Below, piece after piece: positions 14,260 to 19,061 of a stretch of 19,061 nucleotides of DNA (positions within the stretch are counted from its first letter, which is position 1; every line of letters begins with the position of its first letter). Both the position numbers and the translations under genes were made by a program. Below the pieces are notes generated by a model. That model was given only the letters and a program-made list of their open reading frames with translations. It was not told where the DNA came from and searched no databases. This DNA is from Novosphingobium sp. UBA1948. GTDB taxonomy: Bacteria; Pseudomonadota; Alphaproteobacteria; Sphingomonadales; Sphingomonadaceae. The DNA lies in assembly GCA_002336765.1 (NCBI GenBank), contig DDES01000245.1:18221-37281 (forward strand), given 5' to 3'.

Positions 14260-14912
14260 GCCTGCAAGTCCTCGGCCCGCTGGCGCCATGCCGCGGCCAG
14301 AACGGGCAAAGCGGCGAGTTCGGGCAACACCCCGCGATCCGCCTTGTGCCCGCCACCGATCAGCACATGGAACAAGCGACTGACCGGCCATGCCTCCAAG
14401 CCGCGCTCGACCAATGTGAGCTCGTCACCAGCCTGCGCCTCACCTGTCTCCAGCACCCGATAGTACCAGCCGCAGCGCCCGTTCTGCACGATCCGCGCGG
14501 CCAGCGACGGATGGCAAAAGCGATGCCCCAGTTTCCAGCACGGCTGGCGCCCGTGGCTCACCTCGATCAGTGCCGTGCCCAGCCGGAAACGGTCGCCCAG
14601 CAGCACCTGATCTTCGGTCAGTCCTTGCGTGGCAATGTTCTCGCCAAAGGCTCCAAACGCCTCCAACAGGGGATGCTCGCCCAGTTCCTCGCGCCACGCC
14701 GCATAATGGTCATGGGCATAGTGGTGCAGCGCCTTGTCCGGCCCGCCGTGATACCTGCGGTCGGCCTGCTGGTCGCCCACGATGCCCTCCGGCCCGATGG
14801 TGAGGCGGCCCATCTGCGGCAGTTTGGCGATCGCGCTGCCTTCCTCGCCGCGAAAGGGGGTGATCGTGCCGGTGAGAAGCGCAAGAACGGGATAGGCCAT
14901 GCGCCCCAGCAT
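14256..14912 (-). CDS. MOSC domain protein, YiiM-like
   Basis: The 218-residue product shows MOSC (molybdenum cofactor sulfurase C-terminal) features of the YiiM group: VGDQQADRRYHGGPDKALHHY near 45-65, FGENIATQGL near 90-100, and the conserved cysteine in SHGRQPCWKLGHRF (~119-132). A C-terminal helical extension, typical of YiiM, follows. E. coli YiiM is linked to reduction of N-hydroxylated compounds with a molybdenum cofactor; the substrate here is unknown. Two starts are possible: ATG 14912 (MLGRMAYP) or ATG 14900 (MAYP, 214 residues). Neither has a strong ribosome binding site, so the start is uncertain. The stop TAA overlaps the convergent rpoN TAG. A palindrome lies just upstream. Confidence 0.88.
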   Translation of the reverse strand: MLGRMAYPVLALLTGTITPFRGEEGSAIAKLPQMGRLTIGPEGIVGDQQADRRYHGGPDKALHHYAHDHYAAWREELGEHPLLEAFGAFGENIATQGLTEDQVLLGDRFRLGTALIEVSHGRQPCWKLGHRFCHPSLAARIVQNGRCGWYYRVLETGEAQAGDELTLVERGLEAWPVSRLFHVLIGGGHKADRGVLPELAALPVLAAAWRQRAEDLQA

Positions 14913-14920
14913 AGTCTTTC

Positions 14921-14943
14921 GTCGTAGCGGGGCAAGCTACGAC
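14921..14943. promoter_or_regulatory. Perfect 8-bp inverted repeat upstream of the MOSC gene
   Basis: GTCGTAGC and GCTACGAC flank a 7-base spacer (GGGGCAA). It ends 8 bases from the upstream ATG of the MOSC gene and about 120 bases from the divergent tonB start. It could be an operator for the MOSC gene or a leader hairpin in its mRNA; no gene reads into it from the left, so it is not a terminator. Confidence 0.45.
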
Positions 14944-15063
14944 ATTTTCCGCTTTGCGCAGGCCGGATTCGTGTTACGTTATCACATCGCAACCATTCGC
15001 CCGATCAACGGAATTGTCGAGTGATGTGCAACCGGTCGGGCGACAGGCGATGGGAGAAACGTC

Positions 15064-15711
15064 ATGACCTATGCCGGACAGACCGACTTCAAAACCCGTG
15101 CCGCCTCGCTGGGCGCCGTGGCCGCGCTGCATGGCGTGGTGGCGGTGGCGCTGATCACGGGGCTTGCCGCCTATCAGACCATTGTGCCCGAAACGCATAC
15201 GGCGGGCTTCAACATGCCCCTGCCCCCGCCGCCCCAGCCCGAACCCAGCATCAAGCCCGAACCGAACAAGCCGATAGAGCACGAGACGGTGATCGCCCTG
15301 CCGAACGACCCGATCCTGCCCGATCTCAACCCGCCCCGCCCGCTGCCCACCGACACGGTGATCGCCAAGCCTACGCCCGATCCCCTGCCGCTGGCCAAAC
15401 CGACGCCCAAGGGTATCTTCAAGGCGCCGATCCCGCGCGGACGCCCCGCCGACTGGGCCACGCCCGACGACTATCCCGCGCTTGATCTAAGGCTGGAGCA
15501 CGAAGGCGTGGCACGCTTCAACCTCGCCATCGGCGCCGATGGCCGCGTCACCTCCTGCACCATCACGGGCAGCAGCGGCTGGCCGGGGCTGGACAATGCC
15601 ACCTGCGCGCTGGTGAGCCGCAACGCGCGCTTCAATCCAGCGATGGACGAGGATGGCAAGCCCGCCAATGGCAGCTACACCGGCGCGATCCGCTGGGTCA
15701 TTCCGCGTTAA
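15064..15711 (+). CDS. tonB: TonB family energy transducer
   Basis: The 215-residue product spans the periplasm to pass proton-motive energy from ExbBD to outer-membrane TonB-dependent receptors. A short cytoplasmic N-terminus precedes a membrane helix at about residues 14-37. A Pro-rich linker runs from ~50 to 130 (PLPPPPQPEP, PRPLPTDT and similar). The C-terminal TonB domain begins near 140 (DYPALDLRLEHEGVARFNLAIGADGRVTSCTITGSSG) and ends in a short final strand (GAIRWVIPR). The ATG has GGGAGAAA a few bases upstream. No exbB or exbD is nearby, so this may be one of several TonB paralogues. It is divergent from the MOSC gene and convergent with the HNH gene. Confidence 0.92.
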   Translation: MTYAGQTDFKTRAASLGAVAALHGVVAVALITGLAAYQTIVPETHTAGFNMPLPPPPQPEPSIKPEPNKPIEHETVIALPNDPILPDLNPPRPLPTDTVIAKPTPDPLPLAKPTPKGIFKAPIPRGRPADWATPDDYPALDLRLEHEGVARFNLAIGADGRVTSCTITGSSGWPGLDNATCALVSRNARFNPAMDEDGKPANGSYTGAIRWVIPR

Positions 15712-15747
15712 AAGGAAGGAGAGCTGGAGGCGTCACGCCTCCAGCTC
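15710..15747 (-). terminator. 12-bp perfect hairpin whose loop is the HNH gene stop codon
   Basis: GAGCTGGAGGCG (15721-15732) and CGCCTCCAGCTC (15736-15747) are perfect inverted repeats around a 3-base loop. On the minus strand that loop is TGA, the stop codon of the HNH gene. The tail on that strand is T/C-rich (TCCTTCCTTTT), so it may act as a terminator for the HNH gene. There is no T-run in the tonB direction. Confidence 0.6.
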
Positions 15748-16356
15748 GACATCCCAATAGAGCCAGTCGCGCCATGTCTCGTGCAAATGGTTGGGCGGAA
15801 AAGCGCGGCCGCGCTCGTGCAATTGCCAGTTGGTCGGGCGCAAAGGCGGGCCGAGCAGCGGCATGCCGGCCTCGCGCGGGGTGCGCCCGCCCTTTTTCAG
15901 GTTGCAGGGCGAACAGGCCGCCACGATATTTTCCCAACTGGTCCGCCCGCCCAAACGGCGCGGCACCACATGATCAAAGGTCAGATGATGCGGGCTGCCG
16001 CAATACTGACAGGAAAACTTGTCGCGCAGGAAGACGTTGAAGCGCGTGAAGGCCGGAAACTCGCTGGGCTTCACATATTGGCGCAGCGCGATCACCGAGG
16101 GCAGTTGCATCGCCCAGTTCTGCGAATGCACCTCGCGGTCATAGTGGGCGATGATGTCCACCCGCTCCAGAAACACCGCCTTGATCGCCGTCTGCCACGG
16201 CCACAGGCTGAGCGGGTAATAGGAGAGCGGCGTGTAATCCGCATTCAGAACCAGCGCGGGGCAGTTTTCAATAGAGCGAACGCCCAGAGAGCGGGAGGGG
16301 TCATCCCCTGCGCTGCGGTCAAAACCCGCGCGCTCGATCAGCTCCGCCTTGAGCAT
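15733..16356 (-). CDS. HNH endonuclease domain protein
   Basis: The product has 207 residues from ATG 16356. A conserved N-terminal region (LVLNADYTPLSYYPLSLWPWQTAIKAVFL, ~36-64) precedes the HNH fold. That fold includes C-x2-C at 116-119 (CQYC), FDHVVPRRLGG with His129, and ENIVAACSPCNLKKG with C-x2-C at 148-151 and Asn152. The four cysteines likely bind a structural zinc. This chromosomal HNH family is widespread in alphaproteobacteria; its in vivo role is not established, and nothing here ties it to a phage or restriction system. The frame is open upstream to a GTG at 16452, but the ATG is preferred because homologous sequence appears to begin after it. AGAGG is very close to the ATG. Confidence 0.86.
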   Translation of the reverse strand: MLKAELIERAGFDRSAGDDPSRSLGVRSIENCPALVLNADYTPLSYYPLSLWPWQTAIKAVFLERVDIIAHYDREVHSQNWAMQLPSVIALRQYVKPSEFPAFTRFNVFLRDKFSCQYCGSPHHLTFDHVVPRRLGGRTSWENIVAACSPCNLKKGGRTPREAGMPLLGPPLRPTNWQLHERGRAFPPNHLHETWRDWLYWDVELEA

Positions 16357-16475
16357 GGCCTCTTGTGGCAAACGGGAATGACGGTTTGGCGACAGGTCAT
16401 GGGTGGAGGAAATCACACCCTCGCCCGCGTGGCAAGGCTTGCATGGCGGCACAATCCACAGGAAGAAGCGCGGCT

Positions 16476-17321
16476 ATGAGCCGAATGACCCGAACCCGCT
16501 TCGCCCCCAGCCCCAACGGACCGCTGCATCTGGGCCATGCCTATGCGGCGGTGGTGGCGCATGATCTGGCGCGCAAGGATGGCGGGCAATTCCTGCTGCG
16601 CATCGAGGATATTGACGGCACGCGCAGCCGCCCCGAACTGGTGGAGGAAATCCTCGCCGATCTGGCATGGCTGGGGCTGGCGTGGGACGAGCCCGTGGTG
16701 TTCCAGTCGCAACGCCTCGCCTCCTATGCCGCTGCGGCAGAGCGGTTGCGGGCGATGGGCCTGCTCTATCCCTGCCGCTGCACCCGCGCAGAGATCGCGG
16801 CGGCAGCGCACCACAGCGGGCCGGACGGGTTGATCTATCCCGGCACCTGCAAGGGGCGCAAGGTCGATCCCGAAGGCGCGGCGTGGCGGCTCGATATGGC
16901 CAAGGCGATGGCAATGACAGGGCCGCTGACATGGGAGGATGCCCTCGCCGGACCGCAACGCGCCACGCCCCAGATCTTCGGCGACGTGGTGCTGGTGCGC
17001 AAGGACGCGCCCGCCTCCTACCATCTGGCCGCCACCCTGGATGATGCCGCCGACGGGATCACACTGGTCACGCGCGGGGCCGATCTGTTCGCTGCCAGCC
17101 ATTTGCATCGCCTGCTGCAGGCCCTGCTCGATCTGCCGGTGCCGCGCTGGCATCACCACCTGCTGCTGGTGGAGCCGGACGGGCGCAAACTGGCCAAACG
17201 GCGTGGATCGCCAGCGCTGGGTGACGCGCGCCTTGCTGGCGAGGATGGACACGCTCTGGCTGATGCCCTTCGGGCCGGTCACTTCCCCGCTGGCCTTTCG
17301 CTGGGCACAGGCGTAGGTTGA
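16476..17321 (+). CDS. gluQ: Glutamyl-Q tRNA(Asp) synthetase
   Basis: Truncated GluRS paralogue that attaches glutamate to queuosine at position 34 of tRNA-Asp. The 281-residue product lacks the GluRS anticodon domain, the expected GluQ-RS form. FAPSPNGPLHLGH (9-21) contains the HIGH motif, and RIEDIDGTR is at 42-50. The zinc site is formed by Cys100, Cys102 and Cys125 (YPCRCTRAE ... YPGTC). KLAKRRGS at 238-245 stands in for KMSKS, with the variation usual in this family. The start at 16476 is chosen because the conserved part begins 5 residues later; ATG 16485 and 16443 are alternatives. AGGAAG lies 10 bases upstream. The gene is divergent from the HNH gene and 33 bases ahead of the HIG1-like gene. 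Confidence 0.94.
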   Translation: MSRMTRTRFAPSPNGPLHLGHAYAAVVAHDLARKDGGQFLLRIEDIDGTRSRPELVEEILADLAWLGLAWDEPVVFQSQRLASYAAAAERLRAMGLLYPCRCTRAEIAAAAHHSGPDGLIYPGTCKGRKVDPEGAAWRLDMAKAMAMTGPLTWEDALAGPQRATPQIFGDVVLVRKDAPASYHLAATLDDAADGITLVTRGADLFAASHLHRLLQALLDLPVPRWHHHLLLVEPDGRKLAKRRGSPALGDARLAGEDGHALADALRAGHFPAGLSLGTGVG

Positions 17322-17354
17322 GGGGCAGAACCAGAAAACAAGCGGGAGTTGTCG

Positions 17355-17585
17355 ATGAAATATCTGCTGGTGCCGGTCATCGTCATCGCGATGGGCTTTG
17401 TGGTGGTCAGCCTCGTGCGCGGGGTTATCGCCTTCCTGCAATCCACGCGCGAGGATCTGGAAGCGGGTGGTGGCAACGGCCCCAGCCCGATGCAACTCAA
17501 GCAGAACGAGATGATGTTCAACCGTATCAAATATCAGGCGCTGGCGGTGATCGTGGTGGTCGTGCTGCTGGCGGCCAGTCGATAA
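17355..17585 (+). CDS. Small two-helix membrane protein, HIG1-like
   Basis: The 76-residue product has two hydrophobic helices, at about 3-28 (LLVPVIVIAMGFVVVSLVRGVIAFL) and 59-74 (YQALAVIVVVVLLAAS), joined by a polar loop. The segment NEMMFNRIKYQ before the second helix resembles the HIG1 hypoxia-induced-gene motif, keeping its R-x3-Q part but lacking the preceding basic residue. HIG1 proteins associate with cytochrome oxidase in mitochondria and in some alphaproteobacteria. The start ATG at 17355 has GGGAG six bases upstream; an earlier TTG at 17349 is less likely. It sits 33 bases after gluQ and 9 bases before the adenosyltransferase, so it is probably co-transcribed with both. The family call is moderate and the function inferred. 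Confidence 0.72.
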   Translation: MKYLLVPVIVIAMGFVVVSLVRGVIAFLQSTREDLEAGGGNGPSPMQLKQNEMMFNRIKYQALAVIVVVVLLAASR

Positions 17586-17594
17586 GAGGTTATT

Positions 17595-18173
17595 TTGGTC
17601 AAGCTCAACAAGATCTACACCCGCACCGGCGACGATGGCACGACGGGTCTCGTCGATGGCAGCCGTGTGCACAAACATGCCGCGCGGATGGAGGCGATCG
17701 GCAGCGTCGATGAAGCCAACAGCGTGCTGGGGCTGGCAGTGGTGGCGCTGGCGGGCACGCATTATGCCGCGCCGCTCACCCGCATCCAGAACGACCTGTT
17801 CGACCTTGGCGCCGACCTCGCGACACCGGGTGAGGATTTCACCCCCTCGCCGATGGCGCTGCGCATCGTGGCCGAACAAGTAGAATGGCTCGAACATGCC
17901 ATTGACGGCGTGAATGGCGAACTGGCCCCGCTCACCAGCTTCATCCTGCCCGGTGGCAGCGAGGCGGCGGCGCGCATCCATATCGCGCGGGCCACCACGC
18001 GCCGCGCCGAAAGGGCCTGTGCCGCGCTGGCCGCTGTCGAGCCTGTCAACCCGCAGGCGCTGGCCTATATCAACCGGCTGTCGGACTATCTCTTCGTGCT
18101 GGCGCGGGCGCTCAACGACTATGGCGCGGGCGATGTGCTGTGGGTGCCGGGCGCCAGCCGCGCGCAGGACTGA
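17595..18173 (+). CDS. Cob(I)yrinic acid a,c-diamide adenosyltransferase, PduO type
   Basis: Transfers the adenosyl group of ATP to cob(I)alamin, giving the adenosylcobalamin cofactor. The 192-residue product is of normal length for PduO-type enzymes. The ATP-binding N-terminus is TRTGDDGTTGL at 9-19, followed by RMEAIGSVDEANSVLGLA at 31-48. FILPGGSEAAARIHIARATTRRAERA (about 116-141) and NRLSDYLFVLAR (160-171) are the other signatures. The start is TTG, with AGAGG about six bases upstream; no ATG or GTG offers a full N-terminus. It follows the HIG1-like gene by 9 bases. The stop lies 3 bases from the convergent small membrane gene, with no terminator between. Confidence 0.93.
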   Translation: MVKLNKIYTRTGDDGTTGLVDGSRVHKHAARMEAIGSVDEANSVLGLAVVALAGTHYAAPLTRIQNDLFDLGADLATPGEDFTPSPMALRIVAEQVEWLEHAIDGVNGELAPLTSFILPGGSEAAARIHIARATTRRAERACAALAAVEPVNPQALAYINRLSDYLFVLARALNDYGAGDVLWVPGASRAQD

Positions 18174-18176
18174 GGG

Positions 18177-18410
18177 TTATTTCGCCCAGGGCGACGCAGC
18201 GGGAGCGTTTTGCACCGGTGCCTCGCCGCCGCTGATCTGCGCCACCACCGAGGCCGCCTCGGCGGCGGAGGGGTCGGGTTGCGCCGGATTGGCGCCCTCC
18301 TTGGCATGGGGCACCATGAAATAGGCCGAGACCATCACGCTACCCGCCCAGAACAACGCCTTCCAGCGGCTGGCGAACACGGTGTTGAGGCGGGGACCGA
18401 ACATCATCAT
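18177..18410 (-). CDS. Small single-helix membrane protein, unknown function
   Basis: The 77-residue product has a basic N-terminus, one hydrophobic segment at about 17-34 (ALFWAGSVMVSAYFMV) and a Pro/Ala-rich tail that would lie in the periplasm. The start is one of three tandem ATGs (18410, 18407, 18404), with AAGGGG directly upstream, a good ribosome binding site that supports a real gene. It lies 79 bases downstream of mutS on the same strand, across a structured spacer, and may be read from the mutS transcript. I do not recognise a family. Confidence 0.65.
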   Translation of the reverse strand: MMMFGPRLNTVFASRWKALFWAGSVMVSAYFMVPHAKEGANPAQPDPSAAEAASVVAQISGGEAPVQNAPAASPWAK

Positions 18411-18433
18411 GCCCCTTTCTCTAGGCCCGTCAC

Positions 18434-18495
18434 GGTTAAGCGACCGACGCAGGGAAGTGGTTAACGGCGCGGCAACCCGCGCTAGGCGCTTAACC
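18434..18495 (-). promoter_or_regulatory. Nested inverted repeats at the mutS 3' end
   Basis: GGTTAAGCG (18434-18442) and CGCTTAACC (18487-18495) are a perfect 9-bp inverted repeat that takes in the mutS stop codon. They enclose a GCGCGG/CCGCGC hairpin at 18467-18482 with a 4-base loop. No T-run follows. It may weaken transcription from mutS into the next gene or protect the mutS 3' end. Confidence 0.35.
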
Positions 18496-19061
18496 CAGTT
18501 CGCGCTTCAACGCATAGAGCATATCCAGCGCCTCACGCGGGGACAGCGCATCGACATCGAGCGCCTCCAGCTTCTCGCGCAAGCCATCACGCGGCGCCTT
18601 TTCCTCCACCGCCTGAGCAGCGAACAGGGGCAGATCGCCCAATCCCGCAGCGATCCCGCCGGTTTCCTCGCGGCTCTTCTCCAGCTTGGCCAGCACCGCC
18701 TTGGCGCGGCTCACCACCGGCGCGGGCACCCCCGCCAGCCGCGCCACGGCCAGACCATAAGAGCTTTCCGCTGGCCCCTGCGCCAGTTCATGCAGCAGCA
18801 CGAGATCGCCCTTCCACTCGCGCGCGCGGACATTGTGCAGCGTCAGCGCATCGCAGCGCTCGGCGAGCCGGGTCAGCTCGTGATAATGCGTCGCGAACAG
18901 GCAGCGGCAGCGATTGTCCTCGTGGATCGCCTCGACCACCGCCCAGGCGATCGCGAGCCCGTCATAGGTCGAGGTGCCGCGCCCCACTTCGTCGAGGATG
19001 ACGAACGAGCGCTGCGTCGCCTGCGCGAGGATCGCCGCGGTCTCGACCATCTCGACCATGA
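18490..19061 (-). CDS. mutS: DNA mismatch repair protein MutS, C-terminal part (runs off window)
   Basis: The visible ~190 residues are the end of the MutS ATPase domain and its tail. The N-terminal edge reads (F)MVEMVETAAIL, part of the STFMVEM motif. Then come the Walker B segment SFVILDEVGRGTSTYDGLAIAW and the conserved ATHYHELTRL. The helix-turn-helix dimerisation end follows (ESSYGLAVARLAGVP ... VVSRAKAVLAKLE), then a variable linker and the C-terminal dimer/tetramer segment (DVDALSPREALDMLYALKREL). MutS binds mismatched DNA and recruits MutL. The stop is at 18490; the start and mismatch-binding domain lie beyond the window. Confidence 0.96.
   Translation of the reverse strand, partial: MVEMVETAAILAQATQRSFVILDEVGRGTSTYDGLAIAWAVVEAIHEDNRCRCLFATHYHELTRLAERCDALTLHNVRAREWKGDLVLLHELAQGPAESSYGLAVARLAGVPAPVVSRAKAVLAKLEKSREETGGIAAGLGDLPLFAAQAVEEKAPRDGLREKLEALDVDALSPREALDMLYALKRELG

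Noticed and set aside
12943..14391. Long open frame (482 codons) antisense to rpoN
   Set aside because: rpoN is unmistakable on the other strand; this frame is a codon-bias shadow that also crosses into the MOSC gene.
14997..15043. TCGCCCGA/TCGGGCGA inverted repeat upstream of tonB
   Set aside because: Eight-bp arms with a 31-base loop are weak evidence in GC-rich DNA, and I saw no promoter or iron-regulator box to go with it.
16357..16452. GTG-initiated N-terminal extension of the HNH protein
   Set aside because: No family similarity or ribosome binding site visible; the ATG at 16356 is simpler.
17180..17321. Frameshift at the gluQ 3' end, because another frame is also open there
   Set aside because: The KLAKRRGS motif and the following sequence are in one frame and the protein has normal GluQ-RS length.
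16413..17981. Long open frame (522 codons) antisense to gluQ, the HIG1-like gene and the adenosyltransferase
   Set aside because: It spans three genes with clear family motifs on the plus strand and shows no domain of its own.

Overview
The window is a gene-dense, high-GC stretch of bacterial chromosome (roughly 65% GC by eye). Gene content and order point to an alphaproteobacterium of the Sphingomonadales, perhaps Novosphingobium-like. The clues are a DUF4167 protein beside prfA-prmC, an M61 glycyl aminopeptidase, a gluQ / HIG1-like small protein / cobalamin adenosyltransferase cluster, and a sphingomonad-type HNH protein. This assignment is inference from gene families, not from a marker gene. 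I saw no tRNA, rRNA, CRISPR array, insertion sequence or prophage gene.

Positions 1-6304, all on the minus strand, form a translation and housekeeping train. Read 5' to 3' it runs hisS, prfA, prmC, a DUF4167 protein, lnt and the first codons of metK. hisS and prfA abut with no spacer, and prfA and prmC overlap by 8 bases. A 326-base gap precedes the DUF4167 gene. The last ~390 bases of hisS (its anticodon-binding domain) are only about 50% GC and diverge from the usual HisRS tail, while the catalytic part is canonical. This is the strongest anomaly in the window.

Positions 6453-9860 on the plus strand carry a secreted M61 peptidase, translationally coupled to a DUF1345 membrane protein, and then ppa. 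Two perfect palindromes lie in front of ppa, and a strong bidirectional terminator follows it, shared with the convergent pmbA/tldE. pmbA (9882-11228) and a small membrane protein (11332-11757) lie on the minus strand. Divergent from them are lptB and rpoN (11921-14259, plus), whose usual partners lptC and lptA are absent. Three small stem-loops sit between the divergent starts.

Positions 14256-16356 hold a YiiM-like MOSC protein (minus, its stop interlocked with the rpoN stop), a TonB-family protein (plus) and an HNH nuclease (minus). The HNH stop codon is exactly the loop of a 12-bp hairpin. Positions 16476-18173 (plus) hold gluQ, a HIG1-like two-helix protein and a PduO-type cobalamin adenosyltransferase. 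The window ends with a 77-residue membrane protein and the 3' end of mutS (both minus).

Most of the region is ordinary core genome. The points worth a second look are the composition break inside hisS, the hairpins and palindromes in several intergenic gaps, and the poorly characterised small proteins.
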